A DNA stretch of 64,000 nt from Mycolicibacterium phlei (GCF_001583415.1 NZ_CP014475.1:4712001-4776000); one strand, 5' to 3'. Positions 52,233-63,279 are shown, counted from the stretch's first letter. Numbers and translations are program-made. The notes: generated from the letters alone by a model not told the origin.

Positions 52233-53338
52233 GTGGCGGCGGGGTCGGCCACGGTGTCGGCGGCTTCCATCAGCATCCAGCCGGCCAACTGTACGGACAG
52301 GTCCCGCTCGGGTATCGCCGAGGAGTTCACCGCACCCGCCACGAACTGCGCCTGTGCGCCTGTGGCCGAGGGGATTTCGGCGACACGGTCCCAGAACGCG
52401 CCGAACAGCGGCAGCCCGTCGACGCTCTGCCGGTTCTCCCAGGCCGCCTCGGCGGAGGCCAGCACCAGCCGGCGCGCGGTGTCGCGGGCGGCGTCGTCCT
52501 CGGGGGTGCGCGGCGGCAGGTCGGTGGCCACCAGCGCGAGGTAGCGGGCCAGGATTCCGTGGAACAGGCCGCCGTCCCCGCCGCCGGCGCCGGTGATGAC
52601 GCCGTCGGGGGCCATGTGCTCGGCGACCGCGGCGACCAGGCGGTGTACCCGCGCGGCGTGGTCGGGGTCGTCGGTGCGCACCGCCAGTTCGGTCTCCAGC
52701 CCGAGCACCACGCCCTGGCAGTACGTGTACTGGGCGCGCACCAGCGAGCCGCCCTTGATGCCGTCGAACACCAGGTGGGTCTCCGGGTCGATCAGCGTCT
52801 CGTCGATCCAGTCGGACATCTGCTGGGCGCGGCGCAGCCGGCCGTAGCGGGCCAGGAAGATCGCGGCCGGACCGTTGGCCGGGGCGTTGAAGAACTGGTC
52901 CTGTTTGCGCCAGGGGATGCCGCCGCCGTCCTCGGGCACCCACGCGTTGAGCAGCTGTTCGGCGAGCTTGTGCAGCGCCTTGGGCCGCGCCACCCCGACC
53001 AGCCGTCCGGCCCGCTCCAGCGCCAGCGCCAGCCACGCCATGTCGTCGTAGTAGTCGTTGACCCAGGACAGGTTGTTGCGCAGCCGGTGGCCCCGGATCT
53101 GGCGGGCGATGGCGACGACCCGCTCCGGCCGCGGGTCGCGCAGCTGCGCGTCGACCAGGTTGTCCAGCAGGTGCGCCTGCCACCAGTAGTGCCACGTGCC
53201 GAACAGCCGGTGCCTGCGGGTGGCGGGCCAGGCGACCACGCCCAGCTGGGTGCCGGGCAGCCCCCAGAGCCGCCGCAGGTGTCGCGCCGTGATCGCGGAC
53301 TCGGCGCTGGCAGCGCGGTTGGCCCAGAGCTGACTCAC
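52229..53338 (-). CDS. Glycoside hydrolase family 76 (alpha-1,6-mannanase type; Rv0365c orthologue)
   Basis: A 369-aa GH76 protein with the catalytic Asp pair in NDYYDDMAWLALAL (~95-96) and an (alpha/alpha)6 barrel pattern. The GTG at 53338 is chosen (AGGATCGAA upstream) over one nine codons earlier. There is no signal peptide, so it acts in the cytosol or is exported unconventionally; possible substrates are mannan or lipomannan fragments. Divergent from tetR; coupled to nhaA. Confidence 0.85.
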   Translation of the reverse strand: MSQLWANRAASAESAITARHLRRLWGLPGTQLGVVAWPATRRHRLFGTWHYWWQAHLLDNLVDAQLRDPRPERVVAIARQIRGHRLRNNLSWVNDYYDDMAWLALALERAGRLVGVARPKALHKLAEQLLNAWVPEDGGGIPWRKQDQFFNAPANGPAAIFLARYGRLRRAQQMSDWIDETLIDPETHLVFDGIKGGSLVRAQYTYCQGVVLGLETELAVRTDDPDHAARVHRLVAAVAEHMAPDGVITGAGGGDGGLFHGILARYLALVATDLPPRTPEDDAARDTARRLVLASAEAAWENRQSVDGLPLFGAFWDRVAEIPSATGAQAQFVAGAVNSSAIPERDLSVQLAGWMLMEAADTVADPAAT

Positions 53339-53368
53339 ATCTTCGATCCTGCCCCACCGGATCACCCA

Positions 53369-53399
53369 TGAGACAGTTTTGTCTCACGTGCACTATTCT
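53369..53399. promoter_or_regulatory. TetR operator candidate and tetR -10 box
   Basis: TGAGACA (53369-53375) and TGTCTCA (53380-53386) are exact reverse complements with a 4-bp spacer. TATTCT (53394-53399) is a -10 box exactly 6 nt before the tetR ATG at 53406; the half-site GTCTCA recurs at 53401-53406. Binding would repress tetR-MFS and perhaps the divergent GH76-nhaA unit. Confidence 0.78.
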
Positions 53400-53405
53400 C
53401 GTCTC

Positions 53406-53948
53406 ATGACGGTGGAGCGGGAGCAGCTGCTGCGAGCGGCCGCCGAGTACCTCGGCCGACGACCGAACGCCACCCAGGACGAGATCGCCACCGCCGCCGG
53501 CGTCAGCCGCGCCACCCTGCACCGCCACTTCTCCGGGAAGTCCGCACTGCTCACCGCCCTCGAGGAGCTCGCGATCAGCGAGATGCGCCGGGCGCTGGAG
53601 CACGCCGAACTGGACCGCGGCCCGGCCGCCGAGGCGCTGCACCGGCTGATCACCGCCTGCGAGCCGGTGTCGCCGTACCTGGCGCTGCTGTACACCCAGA
53701 CCCAGGACCTCGACACCGACCAGTCGCTGGCGGCCTGGGCCGAGATCGACGCCGCGATCAGCGCGCTGTTCGAGCGCGGACAGCGCAGCGGCGAGTTCCG
53801 GCCGGACCTGTCGTCGGCGTGGCTGACCGAGGCGCTGTACAACCTGGTCGCCGGGGCCGCGTGGGCCATCCAGAACGGCCGGGTCGCCGGCCGCGACTTC
53901 CACCACAACATCGTCGAACTGCTTCTGAACGGAGTGCAATCCTCATGA
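53406..53948 (+). CDS. TetR-family regulator
   Basis: A 180-aa regulator. N-terminal HTH: ATQDEIATAAGVSRATLHRHFSGK (recognition helix and HRHF). A ligand-binding C-terminal domain follows. A leaderless start is inferred from the -10 box. It overlaps the MFS transporter by 4 bp (ATGA), which indicates local control of that exporter. Confidence 0.92.
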   Translation: MTVEREQLLRAAAEYLGRRPNATQDEIATAAGVSRATLHRHFSGKSALLTALEELAISEMRRALEHAELDRGPAAEALHRLITACEPVSPYLALLYTQTQDLDTDQSLAAWAEIDAAISALFERGQRSGEFRPDLSSAWLTEALYNLVAGAAWAIQNGRVAGRDFHHNIVELLLNGVQSS

Positions 53949-55543
53949 CCCGCCGCTGGTTCGCGCTGGGCATCGTCACGCTGGCCGTGCTGGTGGTCGG
54001 CATCGACGGCACCGTGCTGGCCCTGGCTACCCCGTTCATCAGCCGCGACCTGCACACCACCGGTACCGAGATCCTCTGGATCGCCGACATCTACTCGTTC
54101 GTGCTGGCCGGCCTGCTCATCTCGATGGGCGGCCTGGGCGACCGCATCGGGCACCGCCGCCTGCTGTTGTTCGGCGCGCTGGCCTTCGCCGGCGTCTCGG
54201 CGATGAACGCCTACGCTCCCAGCCCCGAGCTGCTCATCGCCGGCCGCGCCCTGCAGGGCGTCGCGGGCGCCGTGCTGGCCCCCTCCACGCTGGCGCTGAT
54301 CCGCGGCATGTTCGACGACCAACGGGAACGCTCGCTGGCCGTCGGGATCTGGGCGGCGGCGTTCTCCGCCGGGGCCGCGCTGGGCCCGCTGCTCGGTGGG
54401 GCGCTGCTGGAGCACTTCTGGTGGGGCTCGGTGTTTCTGATCAACGTGCCGGTGATGGCGGCGCTGCTCGTCGGCGGCTGGTTCCTGCTGCCCGAGCACC
54501 GCGACCCGGATCCGGGACCGCGCGATGTGCCGTCGGTGCTGGCCAGCATCACCGGCATGATCGCGGTGGTCTACGCGATAAAGCACGCTGCCACAGGCGA
54601 TTTCACGATCATGACCTGGGCCGCCGCGGTCGTCGGGGTGGTCGCGCTGACCGGTTTCGTGATGCGCCAGCTGCGCCTGCCCAAACCGCTGATCGACGTG
54701 CGACTGTTCGCCAACCGCGCGTTCTCCGGGGTGATCGCCACCAATCTGCTGTCGGTGATGGGGCTGACCGGCCTGATGTTCTTCCTGGCCCAGTACTTCC
54801 AGCTGGTCAAGGGTTTCGGCCCGCTGACCGCCGGGCTGGCCGAACTGCCCACCGCGGTGACCGCGACGGTCGTCGGGGTGCTGGCCGGGCTGGCGATGCG
54901 CTGGTTCACCCCGCGGGTGGTGCTGACCGCCGGCCTGGCGCTGGTCGGAGTGGCGATGGCGGCCCTGACCCCGATCCAGCCGGACTCGTCGTACCTGCCG
55001 CTGGGTGCCGCGCTGTTCGTCCTGGGTTTCGGTCTGGGACTGGCGTTCACCGCCGCCAGCGACATCATCCTCAACATCGTGCCCAAGGAGCGGGCCGGGG
55101 CGGCGGCCGCGGTGTCGGAGACCGCCTACGAGCTGGGCGCGGCGCTGGGCATCGCGCTGCTCGGCAGCATCGTCACCGCGGTGTACCGCCACTTCCCGGC
55201 CCCCGAGGCGATTCCCGCGGTGGCGGCGCGCCGGGCCCGCGACTCGCTGGGGGTCGCGGTCGAGACGGCGGCGAAACTGCCCGAGGCGCAGGCCGAGGCG
55301 CTGCTCGTGGCCGCCCGTGACGCGTTCACCGCGGGCCTGGCGATCGCGGCCGGAGTCGGCGCGGCGCTGCTGCTGGTCTCCACGGCGGTGGTATGGATCC
55401 TGTTGCGCGACATGCGCTTCGCCGATCTACCAGGCGAGCCCGAGGTCGGCGTGCTGGCGGATCCAGACGTGCATGGCGATGCCGGCGGCGACGCCGGCGT
55501 TGATGCTGCGGGTCGACCCGAACTGTGCGATCGACACCACTAG
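53945..55543 (+). CDS. MFS drug transporter (DHA2, 14-TM type)
   Basis: A 532-aa exporter with the motif-A loop GLGDRIGHRRLLLFG, motif-C AAFSAGAALGPLLGG and about 14 TM helices, as in the EmrB/QacA (SmvA-like) family. Probable proton-driven efflux of cationic or amphiphilic compounds. After the last TM helix (..LLRDMRF) about 40 residues rich in Asp/Gly/Ala run antisense to the convergent rRNA/tRNA methyltransferase gene for 117 nt; this tail is probably not under selection. Confidence 0.92.
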   Translation: MTRRWFALGIVTLAVLVVGIDGTVLALATPFISRDLHTTGTEILWIADIYSFVLAGLLISMGGLGDRIGHRRLLLFGALAFAGVSAMNAYAPSPELLIAGRALQGVAGAVLAPSTLALIRGMFDDQRERSLAVGIWAAAFSAGAALGPLLGGALLEHFWWGSVFLINVPVMAALLVGGWFLLPEHRDPDPGPRDVPSVLASITGMIAVVYAIKHAATGDFTIMTWAAAVVGVVALTGFVMRQLRLPKPLIDVRLFANRAFSGVIATNLLSVMGLTGLMFFLAQYFQLVKGFGPLTAGLAELPTAVTATVVGVLAGLAMRWFTPRVVLTAGLALVGVAMAALTPIQPDSSYLPLGAALFVLGFGLGLAFTAASDIILNIVPKERAGAAAAVSETAYELGAALGIALLGSIVTAVYRHFPAPEAIPAVAARRARDSLGVAVETAAKLPEAQAEALLVAARDAFTAGLAIAAGVGAALLLVSTAVVWILLRDMRFADLPGEPEVGVLADPDVHGDAGGDAGVDAAGRPELCDRHH

Positions 55544-56071
55544 CGCCGCACCGTTTCTCGCGTCCTCGGTGATACCGGGCCCCTCCTGGCCGAAGATCAT
55601 CAGGCAGTCGCGCGGCAGCTCGGTGGTCTCGATGCGTTCGGCGCCGGGGACGTTGTCGACGGCGACGACGGTGAGTCCGGCCCCGGCCGCGAAGGCGAGC
55701 AGGTCGGCGGTGGTGTCGTGGTGGCGCAGCCGCTGGTAGCGGTCGGTGACCATGGCGCCGCGCCGGTTCCAGCGGCGCCTGCCGACGATGTGCACGGTGT
55801 CGACGGCGAACGCGTTGGCGGTGCGCACCACCGCGCCGATGTTGGCGTCGTTGACGAAGTTCTCGATCGCGATGTGCAGCGGGTGACGCCGGGTGTCGAT
55901 GTCGGCGATGATCGCCTCCCGCGTCCAATACCGGTACGCGTCAACGACATTGCGGGTATCGCCGTCGCGAAGCAGCTCGGGGTCGTAGCGGGGGTCGTCG
56001 GGCGGCGGTCCCTGCCAGGGGCCGACGCCCGGCCCCTGGCCCCACTCGGTGGGTCCCGGCGCGTCGGTCAT
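55427..56071 (-). CDS. SPOUT (TrmH/SpoU-family) RNA methyltransferase (Rv0380c orthologue)
   Basis: A 214-aa methyltransferase with SpoU motif 1 NDANIGAVVRTANAF, motif 2 IFGQEGPGI and motif 3 GSTRSINAGVAAGIAM (trefoil-knot AdoMet site). It methylates a 2'-OH in tRNA or rRNA; the site is unknown. The ATG at 56071 overlaps the stop of the lipoprotein gene (ATGA); a start three codons earlier lacks a ribosome site. Confidence 0.92.
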   Translation of the reverse strand: MTDAPGPTEWGQGPGVGPWQGPPPDDPRYDPELLRDGDTRNVVDAYRYWTREAIIADIDTRRHPLHIAIENFVNDANIGAVVRTANAFAVDTVHIVGRRRWNRRGAMVTDRYQRLRHHDTTADLLAFAAGAGLTVVAVDNVPGAERIETTELPRDCLMIFGQEGPGITEDARNGAALVVSIAQFGSTRSINAGVAAGIAMHVWIRQHADLGLAW

Positions 56072-56952
56072 CTGGTCCATAGCGCGGCGTGGGTTCCGAT
56101 GAGCGAGACGGTCGCGTACAGCAGCGCGCTGTTGATCTCGCCCTGCGTACACAGCGACACCTTCACCTGCACGGTGTCGCGGGACGCGTCGGGCAGCACC
56201 AGCACCGAGGCGCCGTAGGTGTCGCAGGCGTGGCTGAGTCCCGGCGGGGGCAGCGTCGGCGCCACCACCACCATCGTCGGGCCGCCGCGCTGGTCGGACA
56301 CCTCGCGGTACTGCGCTGCCAGACCGTCGATCTGGAGCCCGATCAGCATGTAGCCGTTGCCGGTGAACGCCTCCGGATCGCCCAGCGCCAGCGGGTCGAG
56401 CATCGCGCCGTCGGCGTCGAAGGCGTCGAGGCTGGTGGTGCGCAGCGTCAGCCCGGTGTCGGTGTCGCGGTTCTCGGGCAGCCCGACCGGGAACGCGGCG
56501 GGCCGCGCGGTGGTGGTGCCGGGGATCCGCTCGCGCGGCGAGTACACGTAGACCCCGCGGACCTGCACCTGATCGCGGGCCGGACCGATGCACACGGTGC
56601 CGGTGAGCCGGTCCGGTGTCGCCGAAAGCGGTTGGATACCAAGGTCGACGACGTCTTTGCAGCTGCCGATGCCGGTGGCCTCGATCGGGTGCGCGAGCGC
56701 CCCGTACAGGCCGAACCGGATGTCCTCGGGTTTGGCGCGGGGGCCGTCGGGTTCCGCCGGGGCGGCGTCGACGTCGAACAGCGCGTAGTTGCCGTCGAAG
56801 CGCAGGTTGGACACCGACATGTTCCAGCCCAGCACCGCGAGGGACTCACCGAAGACGGCGGTCGGCGCGGCGTACGTCGTCGCCGGTTTGTCGTCGGCCC
56901 CGCAGGCCGCCGCCACCAGGACGACGACCAGCGCCGCGATCAGTGCGCGCAT
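56068..56952 (-). CDS. Lipoprotein (Rv0381c-like by position)
   Basis: A 294-aa exported lipoprotein: signal peptide with lipobox VAAAC (Cys at residue 17), then a soluble domain of unknown fold with scattered Cys (GSCKDV, TVCIGP, HACDTYG, VSLCTQG) that could form two disulfides. No family recognised. It lies between the SDR and the RNA methyltransferase on one strand. Confidence 0.75.
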   Translation of the reverse strand: MRALIAALVVVLVAAACGADDKPATTYAAPTAVFGESLAVLGWNMSVSNLRFDGNYALFDVDAAPAEPDGPRAKPEDIRFGLYGALAHPIEATGIGSCKDVVDLGIQPLSATPDRLTGTVCIGPARDQVQVRGVYVYSPRERIPGTTTARPAAFPVGLPENRDTDTGLTLRTTSLDAFDADGAMLDPLALGDPEAFTGNGYMLIGLQIDGLAAQYREVSDQRGGPTMVVVAPTLPPPGLSHACDTYGASVLVLPDASRDTVQVKVSLCTQGEINSALLYATVSLIGTHAALWTR

Positions 56953-56964
56953 GTACGGGAGAGA

Positions 56965-57741
56965 TCAGGTCCGGCCACGGCCCCTGCCCATGACCTTGGT
57001 CAAGGCGCGCACCAGCTTTCGCGGCACGATCCGCCCGCCGGTGGTCAGCGCCTTGTACTGCAGACCCGGGATGATCACGACCCTTCCCTTGGCGACGTCG
57101 GCCAGCGTCTCGCTCACCACGTCGTCGACCTCGAGCCAGAACCACGACGGGGTGCCGGACATGTCGATGCCGGCGCGCTGGTGGAACTCGGTGCGCACGA
57201 ACCCCGGGCACAGCGCGTGCACGCCGACGCCGGTGCCGGTGAGCCCGTTGGCCAGCCCCTCGGAGAACGCGATCACCCAGGCCTTGGACGCCGAGTACGT
57301 CGAGCCGCGCCCGGGCAGCAGCCCCGCCACGCTGGCGACGTTGATCACGGTGCCGCGGCCGGCGTCGAGCATGGGTGGCAGCGCCGCGTGGGTGAGCTGC
57401 ATGACCGCGGTGACGTTGACGTCGAGCTGTTTCTGCAGCAGGCCGTAATCGGCGGTCCAGAACTCGCCGGAGGTGCCGAACCCGGCGTTGTTGACCAGCA
57501 CCTGCACGCCGGCGGCCAGCCGGTCGGCGACCCGCGCGCGGTCGGCGGCGTCGGCGAGGTCGGCGACCAGCACCTCGGCGGCGGCACCGGCCTCGTCGTG
57601 CAGTTCGGCGGCCAGCGTCTCCAGCCGGGCCCTGTCGCGGGCGACGAGGACCAGGTCGTAGCCGTCGCGGGCGAATCGGCGGGCGAATCCGGCGCCGATT
57701 CCCGACGTCGGACCGGTGATCAGGGCGACGGGTCGGGCCAT
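56965..57741 (-). CDS. Short-chain dehydrogenase/reductase
   Basis: A 258-aa SDR with TGPTSGIG cofactor loop, NNAGFG, catalytic Ser in VASVAG and YSASK. A C-terminal basic tail (VMGRGRGRT) follows a hydrophobic stretch. It resembles the SDR type with lipid or ketone substrates. ATG at 57741, 7 nt after a TAATCT -10 box on the minus strand. In M. tuberculosis this position, next to ttfA, is held by pyrE. Confidence 0.87.
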   Translation of the reverse strand: MARPVALITGPTSGIGAGFARRFARDGYDLVLVARDRARLETLAAELHDEAGAAAEVLVADLADAADRARVADRLAAGVQVLVNNAGFGTSGEFWTADYGLLQKQLDVNVTAVMQLTHAALPPMLDAGRGTVINVASVAGLLPGRGSTYSASKAWVIAFSEGLANGLTGTGVGVHALCPGFVRTEFHQRAGIDMSGTPSWFWLEVDDVVSETLADVAKGRVVIIPGLQYKALTTGGRIVPRKLVRALTKVMGRGRGRT

Positions 57742-57755
57742 GCGGTCAAGATTAC

Positions 57756-58523
57756 TTACCGCTGATAGTGCGGTGACTGCCGTCCGTTCTGCGGCTGCGG
57801 CGGGAAACGGCCGGGCTCCTGGCGCGGCGGTGCGTCCGGACGCGCCGGCGCCGGGGTGAGCGGACGGCTGGGTGAGCCGCTGCGGCGGGCCAGGCCCTGG
57901 CCGGCCATCGCCTGCGGGGTCGGCGGCAGCACGCGCAGCAGGTCGTTGAACTGGCGCACGGTGCGCAGCCCCTCGTCCCACTGCGCGCGGGTGGACGTGA
58001 TCGGCATCGCCACCAGCGTCCAGTGCTCCTCGTTCCACATGATCTCGGCGCAGTCGGGCGCGGTGTGGGCGAACGTCACCATCCGCCGGTCACAGGCGCG
58101 CCGGGCGGCGTCGAGGTTGGTGGAGTAGACCATGCGCGGGCCGATCGCGCCGAGCAGCCAAATGTCGTTCTCCCGCGGCTCCTTGAGGCCCTTGAGGCGC
58201 ATGTCGACGACGACGTTGGTGCCGACCTTGCGGTGCAGCGCGATGACGGTGGCGACATCGTCGAGGTCGAAGATGTACACCGCCTCGCCGCGGATCTGGC
58301 CGAGGACGACGTTGCGGGCCGTGACGTCGCCGACCGTCGACATCACGCCGCGGTGCCAGCGGCTGACGATCTCGGCGTTCTCGTACTCGTAGTCGAAACC
58401 ATGCGACTTCGCCCACGACTTGCGGCGACGCCCGAGGCCGCGTCGACGGTCGATGTCGACATAGAGCAGCACCGCCGCACCCACGAAACAGAGTGCGGAC
58501 AGCGTGAACCAAAGCGGGACCAT
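57756..58523 (-). CDS. ttfA: Trehalose monomycolate transport factor TtfA
   Basis: A 255-aa protein with an N-terminal TM helix (~5-24), a basic GLGRRRKSW segment, a cytosolic domain (~35-195) and a Pro/Arg/Gln-rich disordered tail. By synteny with Rv0383c next to clpB, and by layout, it is TtfA, the essential MmpL3 partner for trehalose monomycolate export. Confidence 0.85.
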   Translation of the reverse strand: MVPLWFTLSALCFVGAAVLLYVDIDRRRGLGRRRKSWAKSHGFDYEYENAEIVSRWHRGVMSTVGDVTARNVVLGQIRGEAVYIFDLDDVATVIALHRKVGTNVVVDMRLKGLKEPRENDIWLLGAIGPRMVYSTNLDAARRACDRRMVTFAHTAPDCAEIMWNEEHWTLVAMPITSTRAQWDEGLRTVRQFNDLLRVLPPTPQAMAGQGLARRSGSPSRPLTPAPARPDAPPRQEPGRFPPQPQNGRQSPHYQR

Positions 58524-58590
58524 TGCGCCTAGCCTACTTGCTGGTACCCCGTTCGCCCGAACTCGAGCGGGTCACAAGGCCGTATACACA

Positions 58591-58629
58591 CGTTGACCCT
58601 GCACCCGGGGTCCGGGTGCAGGGTCAACG
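58591..58629 (-). terminator. Strong hairpin terminator downstream of clpB
   Basis: The arms 58591-58608 and 58612-58629 are exact reverse complements, giving a perfect 18-bp GC-rich stem with a 3-nt loop (GGT), 10 nt after the clpB stop. There is no U tract, as is common for mycobacterial terminators. Confidence 0.85.
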
Positions 58630-58638
58630 AGGCTCCGA

Positions 58639-61209
<2,571 letters not shown>

Positions 61210-61253
61210 GACACCCCCTCCTATCGTCTAAAAAGAGCCTTCTCGCGTACTAC

Positions 61254-61279
61254 AACGTCGTCAAGGTTGAGTCTGTTCC
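61254..61279 (-). promoter_or_regulatory. SigH/SigE-type promoter of clpB
   Basis: On the minus strand GGAAC (61279-61275) is followed after 17 nt by CGTT (61257-61254), which fits the GGAA(C/T)-N16-18-CGTT consensus. This predicts a transcript start about 37 nt before the GTG. Confidence 0.8.
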
Positions 61280-61286
61280 GCTCAAG
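61266..61286 (-). promoter_or_regulatory. HAIR element (HspR operator) upstream of clpB
   Basis: Minus-strand CTTGAGC-N7-ACTCAAC matches the HAIR consensus CTTGAGT-N7-ACTCAAG at 6 of 7 bases in each arm. The SigH -35 GGAAC sits in its spacer, so HspR binding would block that promoter until heat or misfolding relieves it. Confidence 0.85.
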
Positions 61287-61411
61287 TTCAAGAAAATTTA
61301 CCAGGCCGTCCAACGCGGCATTCGCGGTTCGGCCGAGCAAAGTCGCCCGACACGCACCCCGCGCCGCGCGAGCTCCCGGGATCGGGCGCGTGACGGGCTA
61401 TTTTCGGAGTC

Positions 61412-62047
61412 ATGTCCGACCACACCGGGGAAGACATCGGGGCCGACGACTTCGAGTTCGAGCGCAAGTTCTTCGTCCCCGAGCTACCGGCCGTCGCCGC
61501 CGCGGATCCCACGCCGAACCTGATCGTGCAGGCGTACCTGTTCGCCGCCGACGGCTACGCGGTGCGCATCCGGGTGCAGCGCCGCGCCCCCGAGGACCTC
61601 GGAATCGGTATCGACGCGATCCTGGCGCAGCCGCACGACGAGTCGATCGGCACCATGACCGCGAAGGGTCCCGCCGTCGGCGGCACCCGGTACGAGGCCG
61701 AACGCCAGCTCGACCCGCTGGTCGCCGCCGAGATCGTGCGCCGCGCCGACCATGTCATCGCCAAGGTCCGGTACTCGGTCTGGCTGGGCGAGGACGGCTG
61801 GGTGCTCGACCGGTTCCTCGGCGCCAACGCGCCGCTGGTGCTCGCCGAGGTCGAGCGCGGCGGTCCCGTCGTGGATCTGACGATCCCGGCGTTCTGCGCC
61901 TCGGAGGTCTCCGAGGACGACCGGTTCCGCAACGAGTACCTGGCGTTCCACCCGTTCGGCACGTGGGCCGACGCGTACCGCGGCGAGCTGGCCACCGAAG
62001 GGCCGCGGTTCCTCGACAGCCTGGGGCACAACCAGTTCGAGTGCTAG
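61412..62047 (+). CDS. CYTH-like phosphatase-family protein
   Basis: A 211-aa protein with the CYTH signature EFERKF (ExExK-like) at residues ~15-20 and paired Lys/Arg/Glu strands (VRIRVQR, MTAKGP, ERQLD, KVRYSVW, VLDRFLG, LAEVERGG). CYTH enzymes act on triphosphates or polyphosphate with metal in a beta-tunnel. A TATTTT -10 box (61399-61404) lies 7 nt before the ATG, so it is probably leaderless. Substrate unknown. Confidence 0.87.
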   Translation: MSDHTGEDIGADDFEFERKFFVPELPAVAAADPTPNLIVQAYLFAADGYAVRIRVQRRAPEDLGIGIDAILAQPHDESIGTMTAKGPAVGGTRYEAERQLDPLVAAEIVRRADHVIAKVRYSVWLGEDGWVLDRFLGANAPLVLAEVERGGPVVDLTIPAFCASEVSEDDRFRNEYLAFHPFGTWADAYRGELATEGPRFLDSLGHNQFEC

Positions 62048-62055
62048 GCGGCGGA

Positions 62056-62895
62056 CTACCCAGGCTCCGCCAGGCCGAGCACTGCGCGCGTACGCGCCGC
62101 GTCCATCAGGTCGTGCTGGCCGATCCTGGCCACCTCCGCGGCGCGTTCGACGAGCTGGACGTTGCTCGACACCAGCTCGGTCGCCGAGAACCGCAGCACG
62201 TCCTCCATGCCGACCCGCACGTTGCCGCCCAGTGCCATGGCGGTCAGCAGCACCGGCAGCGCGGTGCGGCCGATACCGGTCGCCGACCACGAACACCCTT
62301 GGGGCAGTTGCGATTGCGCGGCCACCAGGGTGCGCGGGTCACCGGGCATCCCGCCGGGCACGCCCATCACCAGGTTGCAGTGCACGACGCCCTGCGCGGG
62401 CGGGCCGTAGCGGTCCAGCAGGCGATGCAGCGTCGCGATGTGACCGAAGTCGAACAGCTCGAACTCCGGTAGCACCCTGCGCTCCAGCGCCGCCTGATAC
62501 AGCTCCTCGATGAAGGGCAGCGGGTTACTGAACACGTCGGCGCCGAAGTTGACCGTGCCGCACGTCAACGAGCACGACTCCGGCTGCAGTTCCAGCACGC
62601 GCAGCCGGTCGGCGAACGGGTCGTGGACGCTGCCGCCGGTGGACAGCTGGACGATCAGGTTCGTCTGTTCCCGGACGCCGGCGACGATCTCGCCGAGGAT
62701 CCCGAGGTCGAGGGTGGGGGCGCCGGAGCGGTCGCGGCCGTGGATGTGGATCAGCGCCGCCCCGGCCCGCTCGCAGGCCACCGCCTCGGCCACGATCTCC
62801 TCGGGCTGCAGCGGGATGTGGGGGTTGTCGTCTTTGCCCGACTCGGCACCGGTCGGTGCGACGGTGATGAAGACTCCGCTCACTTGTCCGCTCAC
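62056..62895 (-). CDS. kce: 3-keto-5-aminohexanoate cleavage enzyme Kce (BKACE family)
   Basis: A 279-aa BKACE-fold enzyme that condenses 3-keto-5-aminohexanoate with acetyl-CoA to give 3-aminobutyryl-CoA and acetoacetate. Marks: VAPTGAES, LIHIHGRDRSG (metal-binding His pair and Arg), QLSTGGS, FDFGHIATLHRL and GGNVRVGMEDVL. Of the many BKACE specificities, the Kal and Kdd neighbours point to lysine breakdown. Its start overlaps the kal stop by 4 bp. Confidence 0.9.
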   Translation of the reverse strand: MSGQVSGVFITVAPTGAESGKDDNPHIPLQPEEIVAEAVACERAGAALIHIHGRDRSGAPTLDLGILGEIVAGVREQTNLIVQLSTGGSVHDPFADRLRVLELQPESCSLTCGTVNFGADVFSNPLPFIEELYQAALERRVLPEFELFDFGHIATLHRLLDRYGPPAQGVVHCNLVMGVPGGMPGDPRTLVAAQSQLPQGCSWSATGIGRTALPVLLTAMALGGNVRVGMEDVLRFSATELVSSNVQLVERAAEVARIGQHDLMDAARTRAVLGLAEPG

Positions 62896-63269
62896 TTTTC
62901 CCTGTCCGGCACCACCAGGACGGCGACGGCGCTGGTCACCAGCATCTTCTCCGCCAGCGCCACCGCGCCGGACTCCCGCTCGGAGTTGTCCGAGCGCGCG
63001 GTGACGTAGGCCTCCAGCTCCAGCCGCCGGCTGCGCCTGCCGACGGAGGCGATCCGGCCGGTGACCTCCAGCAGGTCGCCGGCCAGCACCGGCGCGTGGA
63101 AGTCCACCGCCTCGTAGCCGGCGAGCAGCCCCTCGTCGCCCTCGGTGAGGATGCTGAGCTCGGTCGCCACCTCCCCGAAGATTCGCAGGACGTACGCGCC
63201 GTCGACGAGTCCGCCCGCGTAGTGGGCGTCTCCGTATGAGACGTAGCGGCGATGCACAACCTCGGTCAT
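62892..63269 (-). CDS. kal: 3-aminobutyryl-CoA ammonia-lyase Kal
   Basis: A 125-aa hot-dog protein (YVSYGDAHYAGGLVDGA, VDFHAPVLAGDLLEV) that removes ammonia from 3-aminobutyryl-CoA to crotonyl-CoA. The ATG at 63269 has AAGGAA 4 nt upstream. It lies between kdd and kce, in the standard gene set of lysine fermentation. Confidence 0.88.
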   Translation of the reverse strand: MTEVVHRRYVSYGDAHYAGGLVDGAYVLRIFGEVATELSILTEGDEGLLAGYEAVDFHAPVLAGDLLEVTGRIASVGRRSRRLELEAYVTARSDNSERESGAVALAEKMLVTSAVAVLVVPDREK

Positions 63270-63279
63270 GTGATTCCTT

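Noticed and set aside
50382..53939. A single 1185-residue minus-strand protein
   Set aside because: The frame is open through the GH76 and tetR genes by chance; the NhaA part has its own GTG overlapping the GH76 stop.
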